From contig CM043953.1 of assembly GCA_014529385.2 (NCBI GenBank), positions 80,358,338 through 80,422,337 on the forward strand: a stretch of 64,000 bases of DNA, read 5' to 3'. Position 1 is the first letter of the stretch. The number at the start of each line of letters is the position of its first letter. Positions 47,161 through 58,360 of this stretch are shown piece after piece. Position numbers and translations under genes: made by a program. The notes under the pieces are model-generated. The model was given only the letters and a program-made list of their open reading frames with translations, searched no databases and was not told where the DNA came from. Origin of the DNA: Adiantum capillus-veneris (lineage: Eukaryota > Streptophyta > Polypodiopsida > Polypodiales > Pteridaceae).

Positions 47161-47246
47161 TTTGTAGGTCATCAGATGCTATATGCATAGCTTCTAGCAT
47201 ATTTAAGGGTACGAGTGGTGGAATTTTATGCCCCCTCAAGTGTTAC

Positions 47247-47813
47247 CTAGGTCGTCCCCCTGTTTCCCCAAGTGTCTATGGTTGCTGCTAGGTGGACCCA
47301 ATCCACATTTTCTGCCTCAGTCATCCCAGGCAGTACATCCATATAAGGAGAATCTTCCCCAACATCAGTGTCCGCTTTACACATGTAACAATACTGCAAT
47401 GGGGACAAGTGAACTGTGGTGTCAGATCTATGATCAATTATAAACCTGTTTCCTAGAGGATGTGCTCTACCATTTACAAGATCCACTCAAATGACAGAAT
47501 CTTGGAGCTGCAAGTAGACATGGTTTTTAGACTAGTCATGCACCATTTTTTCTTCCCTCATGAAAGGACGTCCTAAGATCATCTCATATGCCATAGTGTG
47601 CTTAGAGAAATACATAACAATGAAGGAAATTTGTATTTTATGTCCAAAGATCTTGATCTTGAGATCTTCTAGCATGCCAATAAGTTTAACAATAGACCCA
47701 TTGGCCATCTTTACTACTACGGTTGTGGTCCCAAGGTGAGGTCTTCCCATAGTTTCCCAGAAATTTTTAGTCACAATGCTAACCCCAACGCCACCATCAA
47801 GGATTCCCTTCAT
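47247..47813 (-). pseudogene. Gypsy2 first retropepsin
   Basis: Frames 47813-47532 and 47486-47247. The active-site loop is ILDGGVGVSIVT, then MANGSIVKLIGMLEDLKI and EMILGRPFMREEKMVHD. The second frame (NGRAHPLGNRFIIDHRSD, then VGEDSPYMDVLPGMTEAENV) matches 8794-8351 of gypsy1. It lies directly after gag, the standard place. Confidence 0.7.
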
Positions 47814-48199
47814 AGTTAATCAATTGGTAGTGATTGGTATGATTGCATTGGATTCATTGCCCTCAAATTATTGTCCCAACTTGTTAACATGTATTTCTAG
47901 GGTTTGGATAAGTTCCTATCTTCTTCTTGGATCCTGGCCATTGTGGCTCATGAAGATCTTCCTTGTTGGTTTCTATCTTACTGGTCACTTTGGTCTCCAT
48001 GGTTTCACCTGAATCAGAATCCTCTTCAACATCGTTTATATATACGGGATCGTCACCAGTCCCTATGTTGGTCTTTGAACTAGGGTCTGAGTTCGCTGCT
48101 TTTTGCGATCTCTTCCTTCATGTTTTTTTTTTTTGAGATTGGGCAAATTGATGCCGTGTCTCTTTCCTCAAGAATATAATTTTGTTTTTGGAGCATCAA

Positions 48200-49725
48200 T
48201 CATGTGAGTACGTTTACTGGTACCACAGGTGTACTTTGTGATGGCTCCTCGGTAACCTCAATCAAGTTTACTGGCGTGATCTTTGGTGTATTTGGATTAT
48301 CCGAACATTCGGCAATCAAATGATCTATGCCACATCGATTACACATAAGTATCAACATTGTAGACGTGCTCGCTTGATTGGTTTGCATTAGTGTGGCATT
48401 CTTTTGTAGCTTAATAGGACACTCAGCCACATGATGTGGAACTCCACACTCATAGCATTGAAGAGGTGGTCTCTTAGCGGTGTAATTGATATTTTGGCCT
48501 CTTGCAGCAAGAGCAGCTACTTGATAGACAGGTTTGACTTGTCCCCAATAGTCCTCCATGTAGTATTCTGGGCTTTCTTCAAGCGCATCAATCCCACAGG
48601 CAATATTAGGGTCTATATCTTCCTCACAGCTTTCCAAACAAGCAATAGATGACTCATAAACCACTTGATTCACATAAGTGATTATCGAATGTGGTGGTTG
48701 CGGTCCTAGCACTGGAGGTGGTAAGGTTGTTGTTTGAACAACATTTTGGGCCCTAGGGACCATGTGTTGTGATGTTTGTTCAAGAGGTGGGGCCGACATC
48801 AATGCAGGGCACTCAAGGTGTGTCTGTCCATGATAAGGTTGGTCTATTGGCCATCGCGCGCTTAACTACTATGCAATCCTTAGCTTGATGACCATACCTC
48901 CCACAGGCATTGCAATTCCCATTGAATTTTACTCTAAAAGTAGGGCATTCACTGGTACTATGCGGTCCATAGCATACTGAGCACCATTGTTGCTCCCTTC
49001 TTGGATACATATGATTGTTTTGCGAAGCACGATTGTCTCTAAGACTCTCTTGAATGGCCTTGATAAGATTTGCTAAAGTCATCTCAGATATCTTGGGCTC
49101 CTTAACAATAGGCTTTGGGGTCATTGACTGATGCCCTGATGCTTGCGAGCTAATAGATGTAGGTTCCACATGCACTCTTTCTCCTTGAATCATTAAATTA
49201 CCCTCCAATTCGATTGCATTGGTGGTGATTGCTTCCCAAGTGGTGATACCTCTAATGACTAGGCCATTGTAGATATCCTCATGTCGTAATCCTCTAATGA
49301 ATCTATCAAGAAATTGATTATTATTGAAGCACTCATTTGGATTACAACGAGAATTCAAATGCTTTAAGCGACTAATAAAGTCTCTCACTCGACTCTCCTT
49401 CCTCTCGTTGGGCTTTCTGGAGCTGAGAGGCTACACCCCAAAGCACTCCCTCTTGTATGTATTCTTTCAAGAACAGTCTCCTAAGAGTAGGGTAAATCGT
49501 TTTTTCTTCCACCCTTAGGGTTCTATACCAATCCCCTACCTTCCCACTTAAGGTTAGGCTTAAAGCATTACTCTTATGTAGGTCATTGTGTTCTCCTAGA
49601 GAATTGCATATTTTTTCAAACACTTCGATATGCTTTCTCACATCCCCGTCTCCACTAAATTTTTGTGTGAGCTTGGCTATTTGTACTACCTTACTTCTAG
49701 GCTCTCTATCAGGCGTGTTACGCAT
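48200..49725 (-). CDS. Gypsy2 Gag
   Basis: Three abutting frames (49725-49372, 49388-48813, 48802-48200). The capsid part reads KLTQKFSGDGDVRKHIEVFE, LSGKVGDWYRTL and FLKEYIQEGVLWG; then FLDRFIRGLRHEDIYNGLV. Four cysteine boxes follow: WCSVCYGPHSTSEC, CNACGRYGHQAKDC, CYECGVPHHVAEC and CNRCGIDHLIAEC. Gag forms the particle and binds RNA through the boxes. Only small frame breaks near 49380 and 48810 separate it from being open. Confidence 0.8.
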
Positions 49726-50263
49726 ATTCTCAGCAATAGATCAACCCATAGCTTGAGCAAATGTTGCCAAGTCACCTAAGTGAGCAGGCACCATGGGTGA
49801 AGGCGCTCAAGAGACTACATGTGGAGTAGGTATTGGCATTGGGCTTGGTGCATAGGAATCCCTTGGGTTCCACGTTTGTACAGTGTTGTGCCATGTGGTG
49901 GCCCAAAGTTCATATGTGTGGCCCTAGGCATAGCAGATGTCGGATGTGACATGCTAATGCTAGCCGGTATGGTCCATGTAAATAAGATCTTGGGTGTTGT
50001 GACGGTGGAGCATTAGTTGTTGAAACAATGGGAGGGGTAGGGGCTACATGACTACGAGGATCTATACATGTATATGATTGATACACACTTGTAGGTACTA
50101 TTGCAGGCATTGAGCTACCATGTAGCGGTGCTTTATTAACAAATGAGGTCCATGGCGAGTTTCTTGGCATGACCATCATTGGGGTAGGCATGGTAGCCAT
50201 GGTGTCATCAAGGAAAAGATGAGCTAGACTTGGAAAAGTAAAGCTATCACTTGTGGGCTCAGA

Positions 50264-51109
50264 TTACATTGAGACCCTTGGTGAAACAACATATGGAGGA
50301 TCCATCGGACTTACCGAGGGAGTCTCCATTTGCGATAAGGTTGGTTGTTTAGCTTTCACTGTATCCAAGAATCTCATGAGACCCATTGAAGGCATGTGGA
50401 TCCCCTTGTTCTGTATCTCTAGCTTAATAAACCTATGGATAACCTCACAAACTCTTTGTTGTTGATCCTCCACACTAGTAGCACTCGTTGTGGATTGTAG
50501 GATATCTAACCAACCCACATGATAGGTGTGACCTGTGTATAGATTGGTTAGAGTTTCCATTTGTAGTTCGTACTCCCAGTTCTCATTTAAGAACGCTCCA
50601 TCTAGGATTGAGATGCTAGGAGTGTCTTTTGAACTAGATGCAATGTGGCTCTCTATGGGTTGACCCTTAGTGGTCGCTATTTGAGGAGCACTCGATTGCT
50701 CTCCTAGCAAGGATATTGGAATAGGAGCTTTCAATTTTACCTCTCGTCGTTGCTCCACCTTGCGTAAGCTCTCAATTTCCTTTTCCCTAGCTGCGATGAT
50801 ACACCGCTCAACTTCTTGTACTTCGGGAAGGCTTCTACCATCAAGTAATATAACCTCGAAGGGGAATAGCTCTGAAGAGTTAGGGGGTGCAGTGAATGGA
50901 GTATTCACGTGTACACTCTCTAAGAGCATGGGCTCTACGTTGGTCATGAATGGAGAATTTACTTCCCCACCCCTCTTATTTACATCGTTAGCTCCATGTT
51001 CGGAGCGAGTGGCTCTACTAAATGTTTCCTTCAAGCAGCTAAGCACGCTCATCTCGAACTGTGGGTCCATGGAATGCATGTCTTGGCTTGAGCTATCAGG
51101 ATTAGGCAT
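50264..51109 (-). CDS. Gypsy2 ORF1, upstream of gag
   Basis: 281 open codons starting MPNPDSSSQDMHSMDPQFEM. It contains an Arg/Glu-rich helix (VERCIIAAREKEIESLRKVE, then QRREVKLKAPIP) and YTGHTYHVGWLDILQ. No domain recognised. Some Tat/Ogre elements have an extra ORF before gag, and this may be a counterpart. A Pro-rich spacer (50200-49740) lies between it and gag. Gypsy1 has lost this part. Confidence 0.55.
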   Translation of the reverse strand: MPNPDSSSQDMHSMDPQFEMSVLSCLKETFSRATRSEHGANDVNKRGGEVNSPFMTNVEPMLLESVHVNTPFTAPPNSSELFPFEVILLDGRSLPEVQEVERCIIAAREKEIESLRKVEQRREVKLKAPIPISLLGEQSSAPQIATTKGQPIESHIASSSKDTPSISILDGAFLNENWEYELQMETLTNLYTGHTYHVGWLDILQSTTSATSVEDQQQRVCEVIHRFIKLEIQNKGIHMPSMGLMRFLDTVKAKQPTLSQMETPSVSPMDPPYVVSPRVSM

Positions 51110-52053
51110 TGGCTAACCCTCCATGAAATTGTAGTCAGAGGAAGAGTCACTGGACGCAATATGCAGGTCCTGAGTGGTACTACCTTGGGTTCCCGCTGAG
51201 GGCCTAGAGTCTAAGGTAGATGGGTATTTGAGAACTCGCGTAAGTCAAAATGCTCGCTAGTTTCTTGTCCTCTAGCACACAACCATAGCGCAGATGCATG
51301 TGCATTTGGCACCCTACAAACGTCGGCGAATACCCTCGAAGGTTAACCGCCTGCTTTTTTGAGTGTTTTGCACCTCGTTTTCACTCATTTTTTATGTTTT
51401 AAATATTTCTTAATGATCCGTTTTTGGATTAAAGCTTGTGATAGCTCAAAATGGGTATATCACTCAAGGGGTCGTGGTGTGCTTTACAACACAGCGTTCG
51501 ATTTCTCGAAGCTCCATTGGTCCTCAAAATAGTCGATTTTTACTTACGTGTGAGGCTAAAATAAGTAATGTTAAAGGGTGATTGAGGCCTGAGCCTGAGC
51601 TTGAGCATGGGTTTGGGCTTGGACTTAGGCTTGGACCTAGGGAATATTCTTGATCTTGGTCCTACCTTTAAATTTTATTTTAAAAGTTTTTTTTTTGGGA
51701 TAAGGTCGCCGCGGCCACGTTGTGCGCGCAAGCACACACACACCTAACCTACCTACTTACAACTAACACAGCTACTGTTACACACTAACACAGTACTACA
51801 AAAACTCATTAGCCCCCAGATCTACTTATTGTAACTTACAAAACTGACATTATAGATCTACTACCTTAATTCTAACACCTTATCAACAGAGAAAACACAG
51901 TACATTGCAATACCTTATTAACAAAAACAATACACTGCAGCAAAACAAACTCCTTATCAACACACACACACACCTTCCTTCTCTACCTTTCCTACATTTC
52001 ATAATGCACCACAAAGAAGTATAGAGTGCTACTCGAGATTAATGCAAGGAATT

Positions 52054-52071
52054 TTCCAAGCAACGGCGCCA
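52054..52071 (-). other. Gypsy2 primer binding site (tRNA-Asp, degenerate)
   Basis: TTCCAAGCAACGGCGCCA differs from the gypsy1 site by three changes at its distal end. It lies 4 bp from the LTR start. Confidence 0.75.
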
Positions 52072-52075
52072 AAAA

Positions 52076-52613
52076 TGTGCGCTTCTGTCACACGTGTCAA
52101 TGCAAGGAACCTGCCGTGCACTGTGTGCGAACCACAAATGGCTGCAAGCACACAGCCAGAATAATCTAGCAAGTTCAAGAGAGCAAGGGTGTGTCACTCA
52201 CCGCCCTACGCTCGCCTTCGTGGAGGATTCCTCGCCGCCACAAAGAAGAAGGAGCTACCACCGTGCCGTGCTCAACCACCTCGTCGTCGTTGTGACGTCG
52301 TCGCAATGCTCGATCGCATACACACACTCTCTCTCTCTCTCATGCATACACACACACACACACACACACACACAAGGAGATGAAGAAGAAGAAGATGGAG
52401 ATGGAGCAAGAGCACTCTTCAATTGCACAAATAAGAGAATGAGTGATTTTTATATGAGCTCGCCCATTCACACTTGGGTACCCATGCTTAGCCAACTAAC
52501 CCTTCATTGTTCCAGATAGAGTGCGCCTCTCATCGGCGATCACTTTACCCTTTTCCTATTGGACCGACAAGCCTGGTGCATGACTACTAGAAGTGGACGC
52601 TGGTGGGTTAACA
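52076..52613 (-). repeat. Gypsy2 5' LTR
   Basis: 538 bp, matching the LTR at 42666, followed by the ACAAT target repeat. Contains CT and CA runs. Confidence 0.92.
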
Positions 52614-52618
52614 ACAAT

Positions 52619-53581
52619 GTATCATACACACTCTACAAGCTCACATTTGTCTCCTTAGCACCTGTTAAGAGAGGCTGAACTACATCTTCCACAAAAACTA
52701 CAATTTGACTAATCAAGGTATGCCTAACAGATCCTTCTTTATTATGCATTTAATTGAGACGACGCCAGCTAACAAGATCTGCTCAAGGCCCAAGCCTAGC
52801 GACTACAAATATACAAAGAAGCAGTGAAGATTGGATTTATCCATTTTTTCAATATGGTTGTGTAAGTCATTGTAATAATTGTGATGTGTTACTGGCTCAG
52901 TGAGAGTTCCAAGATGCAAAGAATATATTAATTAGTGTGTCTAGGTTGTAGATACAATAAATTGTGGATCCCTAAAGGTCTTGGGCACCAAGACATTACA
53001 TTTTAACCCTACGTATATGAGGAAATGCTTAAGTGGAATTAGGGTTCTCAACCTCATTTGTTGAGAGTACCTCTAGTGAGAGCTCAAGTGGTGTAGGGCT
53101 ATGTAGTCCTTGAGCTTCTCCCAGTGCTCATGTGACTTGATCAATACTAATCAATTCTCTTAACTCTCTTTCACTATGTCTCTTTCACTCTCTATTATTG
53201 TCTTTGATGCCTATCTTAACTAATTAGTGGTTAATGACTCTCTAATCTTGTGTGATTTATCTTATTCTTTGTTTGTGCATGTAGGTTTGATTGGAGCAAG
53301 GATGCTTGATAGATCTATGTGTATGCACTTATGATTAGCATGCTGCATGATGAGATTAGTGATTTTGTGTGTCATCAAAATCATTAGTATGTGTGATTGA
53401 TTTGATTTAGGTGATGGGAAATGGATGTGGAGATTGTTGGCTCTTCCATAGCCCGAGAAGCTCACCTCATAGAGTTAACCGTCCATGTTATCATGATTGG
53501 CCCTATATAGGTAGCTCGTTACTCCAGATTGACATTTATATGTTGGTCATTGGAGCTACGCTACAATGGCACCCCCAACAC
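52619..53581. other. Gene-poor sequence; possible old LTR
   Basis: No ORF supported. The segment ends in CCCCCAACA just before a degenerate tRNA-Asp-like primer site, so its right part may be an old plus-strand LTR. Confidence 0.35.
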
Positions 53582-53602
53582 TTGGCGTCGTTGTCAGGGA
53601 TC
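53582..53602 (+). other. Degenerate tRNA-Asp primer binding site
   Basis: TTGGCGTCGTTGTCAGGGAT resembles TTGGCGCCGTTGCCGGGGA with a few C-to-T/G-to-A type changes. It would mark the inner edge of a decayed LTR element on the + strand. Confidence 0.5.
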
Positions 53603-55843
53603 GATGGCCTCCGCCAGTGTAATCATGGCATACTCAAATAGGTTATCTCACTAATTTCTTCACTACTTTGACTTGTGTGTTTGTTGCTTTGTGGATTTTG
53701 GATTTGTGTGCAAATGGAAATGCGTTCAATTTTTCCTAATTTGATACCATATCTCTCTAATTCTGTAACATTTAATGGCCTAGTAACTTGTGTGTAGCGG
53801 AAAATAGCATGAACATAGTGAGAATTTCATTAGAATAGATTCCTATTGAGAATAACAAGAGTGCTTGGGTGGAGAGAGCAACAAAAAAAGCATAACACCT
53901 AGTTAGATAGCATAAACAATACTTCAAACGAGAGAGAAATTAATCTATTGACAACAGTTGAGGATCGGATTTACGTGGAGCTGGTCCCCCCTCCAAAAGG
54001 CTTTGTATTATGGTTTCTCCCATCAAGAGAGACATTTTACAATACAATTCTTTGTGTTCCTTCAGTACTAGCTAGTGCAATGAAGATGGAAGCTTCAAGC
54101 ACTAAGCAAAACACTTATAAAACACAACATCAATTCCCTCATGGTCTCAGACCCAAGACCTCACACACCTTCGAAGTAGCGGGGTATGAGAGTAGATTGA
54201 GAGGAAGAAGGAGTAGTCTTACGAGAAAGATGTACATCTTCTCACATAATCACTCATATTAGCATAGCTTAGCTTAGTCATTAGCATGGTACAGAAGATG
54301 AGCATGCATTGAAGCTTGGCTCTTGGTTGGATTTGCATCACAAAGCCAAGAGTTGTTGGTGTAGCCTCCCTTCTCACAAGCTTGGAGTAGGTAATAAGCT
54401 TTCCATGTAAGCTTGAGAAGGAGAGAGAGAGAGTCTTCTTGCTTCACACATGAGCTTGTGTGAGTGTGTGTGGATAATGCCTTGAGAAAATCAGCCCGTT
54501 GTCTCTTTTGGTCGACCCCTCTTGCTATTTGCTCATGCAGGCACCCCATTGTACCTACCCAGGCTTAGCCAATGGGATTTCAGGAGCATAAGTGATAGCC
54601 TTCTAACATGTGTCCCCCTTTACCCTTTTGTGAGAGATTTAGCTAATTAATGCATGCAACTAAACTCTCATTGGACCCCTTTGTCTCCTGGCCAATAGGA
54701 ATCAGGCAAGCCATTGGGCTGCTGAATGCTCATTGGACCCCTTGGGAGATTGTCCAACAGTCTTCTAGAGAGCTTAATTCTTATTGGTTCTTTTATTAAC
54801 TGTTTTTAAATTAATTAAACTAGATTTACTCTAGCCTAATCATTGGTCCACCTCCATGGCCATCCAATAGGATTTGAGTACACCTTGTGGGCATCTGGGC
54901 TAGGGAGCTGACATGTGTCCCTCTTTCCCCTTGTGTAAAGGAAGCTTGTGAGTGTGTGTATGTGTTTCTCTCTCATCCCCTACTTCTTGGGCTCGCCCCC
55001 TCCTATGTAGGACTTGTGAAGACTTTTTGGGACACACACAAAGCATCCAATTTCCCTAGTGTCTGACCTTTGGACACAACCTTTGAATTTTGGAACCTTA
55101 GCATTTTGGAATTTTTAATGGGATCAACCTTAGGGTCTTTTAAGCCCATTGTTGCACATTGATCTTTTGCAGATGTCCCCCCCTTTGGATCCCTATTTTC
55201 CCTCCTTTGGATCCCTATTGTGGCCGGTCTTCCAGCTTAACCAATATTCTTGCTTTTTTCTCCCCTGGTACTTTCCCATATTAAATGATCAGTTTAATAT
55301 GAGAAAATCATTTAGAAGAATTAGATATTAGTTATTATGACATTACCTCTCTCTTGAAATCATAGTCGTCCTTGATTATGGGGTAGACAAGATAAATCAT
55401 ATTCATTAGTCCTTTTTCTAGCGGGTAGAGGATCCCTATGTTACCCTACGACATCATTCCAGAATGGATGACTAGTCCATTTGGTGCTTGAGAGCCTAAG
55501 CTACCGCAAGCATGTTTGCTTATTAGTCCTATCAATCTTCCATAGTAGAGTGACAAGATCTACTTGGTGTTTAGGAGACGTCGCAAACTTGATCTAAGCA
55601 TGCATACTACTTCATTTTTGTGCACAATAAAGAAAAAGAGAGTCTTATAAGACAAAAAAATTGTTCATTTTAAACATTTGTACATTTGCTTACTCTAGGG
55701 AAGCTTTGTAAGCATTGAAAAGGTTGAGGTTATCCTTTTAATGTATGCCTTGCATCCATCTAGCATCTTCAAAAGGATAATTCTTAAACTTAATAAGATA
55801 TCGTTGGGATAGTCTTATCGCCTCTTAGTACCTTGTATTCATG
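53603..55843. other. Gene-poor repeat-derived DNA
   Basis: No frame with recognisable protein sequence. ACATGTGTCCC(C/T)CTTT..CCC occurs at about 54606 and again at about 54912, and CATTGGACCCCTT recurs between them, so part of this is an old dispersed or tandem repeat. Confidence 0.45.
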
Positions 55844-57440
55844 TTAGAGAATGGACTCGCGCTGCATCACCTCTTCTTGGTCCTCGATCTCCGGTGGGTC
55901 TTCAATAGTTGTTTCTTGAGGTGGCTCTCCTTTGTAAGGCTTTAGTAGGCTCACATGGAAAGCATTGTGTATGAGCCAATGGCTGGGCAACTTGAGTTGA
56001 TAGGCCATCTCATTGATTGGCCTAAGAATCTGGAAGGGACCATAGTACCTTTTTGCTAAATTAGCATAGTACTTTTGGTGTCCTGAAGGATTCTTGCCCA
56101 TCGTGTGCCTTAATCGAGCCTTGGGAAATTTGAGTAAGACCCAATCATTTTCTTTAAAGGCTTGGATCTTTTGTGCTTATCAGCAACAACCTTTTGCCTT
56201 TGCTGTGAGATAGAGATATCATCCTTAATCTTTTGGAAAGATTCTTGTAGGCCTCGGATATACTCATCTGCAACAAAGATCTTTCCATGTACTTTGAGTA
56301 GTAGGGGACTTTTTGATGTTCCCTCAATCATCGCGAAAGGTGCTTTTCCTGTGGAAGTATGTACTGTAAACATACTCCACTAGGGGTAAGTACTTCTCCC
56401 ATTGGGACCTTTGATCTACTTCTGTTACATAGGCTTTTAGTAGATCAATAATTGATACGTTAGCTATTTCACTTTGTCCATCTGTTTGCGGGTGATCGGC
56501 CGAAGAGAAATTTAGCCTTGTCCCTAAATTCTCAAAGAGACCCTTCCAAAAATTACTGGTCATTCTAGGATCTCTATCCAACACTATGGACATTGGCAAG
56601 CCATGGTACTTGAAGATTTGTGAAATGAAGAGGGTTGCCATTTGATGGGCTTTGATAGTCTTTTTGACAGGTATAAAATGAGCTTGTTTACTGAACCTGT
56701 CTACTATCGTCCATATTCCCATATTCCCATGGATAGACGTAGGTAATCCAAAGAAAATCCATGGATATGCTCTCCCATGGTGAATTAGGACTTGGCAAAG
56801 GTTGAAGCAATCTAGGTTGCTTCCCTCTATCAAACTTCGTCTTTTGGCATACCACACATTTAGAAACATACTCTTATATGTTTGCTTTCATGGTAGGCCA
56901 ATAGAAATATGTTTCAATCCCTTTTAGGGTAGACTGAATCCCTCTATGCCCCGCATAAGGAGGAGCATGAGATTCATACATTACTTTCTCACGTAGGGAG
57001 CTAGTAACACATAGTCTATTGCCATAGAGAAGATAACCATCTGTAAGGTAAATGGTTCCTCTTTCTTCCCTAATGAAAGGGCTGAAATCACATCTCTAAA
57101 ATCGGGATCAATATCATACTCATCTATCATAGAAGATAGATCATTGTGAGTTGCTATGGAAACCGCATTCACTCTTGGCCGTCTTGAGAGTGCATCGGCT
57201 ACTTGATTATGCTTGTCAGCAATGTGAGCAATATGAAAATGAAATTACGAAAGGAAATTTGCCCACCTAATTTGTTTGTCGAAGAGCTTGGTCTGCGTCA
57301 TGAAGTACTTAAGACTTTGGTGATCCATTCTCAGAATGAAAGGAGTCCCTAATAAATAGTGCTTCCATGAGTTTGAGGTATGCAAAACTGCGAGGAGTTC
57401 CTTTTCATATATGCCTAGAGCTTGCTCAACAGGGTCGAGC
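55844..57440 (-). pseudogene. Chromovirus-like gypsy remnant (RNase H and integrase)
   Basis: Minus-strand order: RNase H pieces (57440-57181) with KELLAVLHTSNSWKHYLLGT, then HIADKHNQVADALSRRPR; the linker 57172-56981; integrase core 56869-56324 with IWTIVDRFSKQAHFIPVKKT, VLDRDPRMTSNFWKGLFENL and SSADHPQTDGQSEIANVSI (Asp 2 and Glu present). Then MFTVHTSTGKAPFAMIEG in another frame, and the C-terminal module [18 protein letters not shown] and [14 protein letters not shown] (56101-55844). The motif set is that of chromoviruses; no chromodomain is seen after it. RT and LTRs are not found. Confidence 0.8.
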
Positions 57441-57454
57441 CTTCAACTTTCATA

Positions 57455-57755
57455 GGCTATGACGTGCCCTTCTTAGAGCAAAACAGCTCCAAGGAAATCC
57501 ATTAGGAAAAATATGAACCCTCTAGGGGCCCTTTGGGATTAAGGTTAATTAGAGGCCGGCCAATCAGAAGAGGGTGGTGGACACACTCTATGCCCTCAAA
57601 AATGTAGGGGGACAAAGTAGTCTTACACTTCTTAAATGGGCTATGGTGTGCCCTTCTTAGAGAAAAACAGCTCCAAGGAAATCCATTAGGAAAAATATGA
57701 ACCCTCTAGGGGCCCTTTGGGATTAAGGTTAATTAGAGACCGGCCAATGAGAAGG
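57455..57755. repeat. 184-bp tandem duplication
   Basis: GGCTATG(A/G)(C/T)GTGCCCTTCTTAGAG starts at 57455 and 57639. About 117 bp of the second copy match the first closely. It ends in a G-rich GGGGTGGGGTGGGGG stretch (57758-57775). Confidence 0.88.
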
Positions 57756-58184
57756 TGGGGTGGGGTGGGGGGGTGGGCCATATGGAACCTCCAACTTCCC
57801 TTCTTTTTGATCAGGTTATGAAAAAATCCCAAAAATTTGAAATTTTTCAAAAATTTCAAAACTCAAATTTCATCTTCTTAAAACCCCTCTAAAACTATTT
57901 TATGGTCAAAAAAGCATTTTTTGACCTCAAAAAGTCAAAACGTGCACCCAAAAACCCTAAAATTCAATTTTTAAAAAAAACTTTTGAAAAATCTTTTTTT
58001 GCTATCCAGAGCTCCCCCAAAAGTAGTCCTTAGGCAAAAAGTGATTTTCATCTCTAGAATCCCTTTTCCAACCCCTCCTTGGTTGCAACCATCACACTCA
58101 TCCTCTACTCCAACACTCTCTCTCTACACCATCTCCATTGCTGCAGCAAGGAAGCTCCTCTCTCCTCCCCTACCACCTTCCATT

Positions 58185-58280
58185 GCCACACCAAGCAAAG
58201 GTTATCCACCTTCTCCTCCCATTGCCACACCAAGCAAGGGTTATCCACCTTCTCCTCCCATTGCCACAAGGGTTATCCAC
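58185..58280. repeat. 39-bp minisatellite upstream of the family B gene
   Basis: CCATTGCCACACCAAGCAA and GGTTATCCACCTTCTCCTCC alternate in two full units and a shortened third. It lies in the probable 5' untranslated region of the next gene. Confidence 0.9.
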
Positions 58281-58360
58281 CTTCTCATATCACTTTATCC
58301 TCTGTACATTGTAGCAACAAGCAAGGTCCTTCTCCTCCTCCTAGTTTTCTTTGCTCAACC

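Larger units (their letters stand above)
42666..52613 (-). mobile_element. Gypsy2: complete non-autonomous LTR retrotransposon
   Basis: 538-bp LTRs at 42666-43203 and 52076-52613 (TGTGCGC...TTAACA), with perfect 5-bp target repeats ACAAT at 42661-42665 and 52614-52618. Minus-strand order: PBS, leader, ORF1 (51109-50264), gag (49725-48200), protease 1 (47813-47247), integrase fragment (47141-46340), protease 2 (46336-45764), WVPK region (45720-44815), conserved 3' ORF (44575-44282), polypurine tract. Reverse transcriptase and RNase H are missing altogether. It is structurally complete for a helper-dependent element. Confidence 0.9.
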
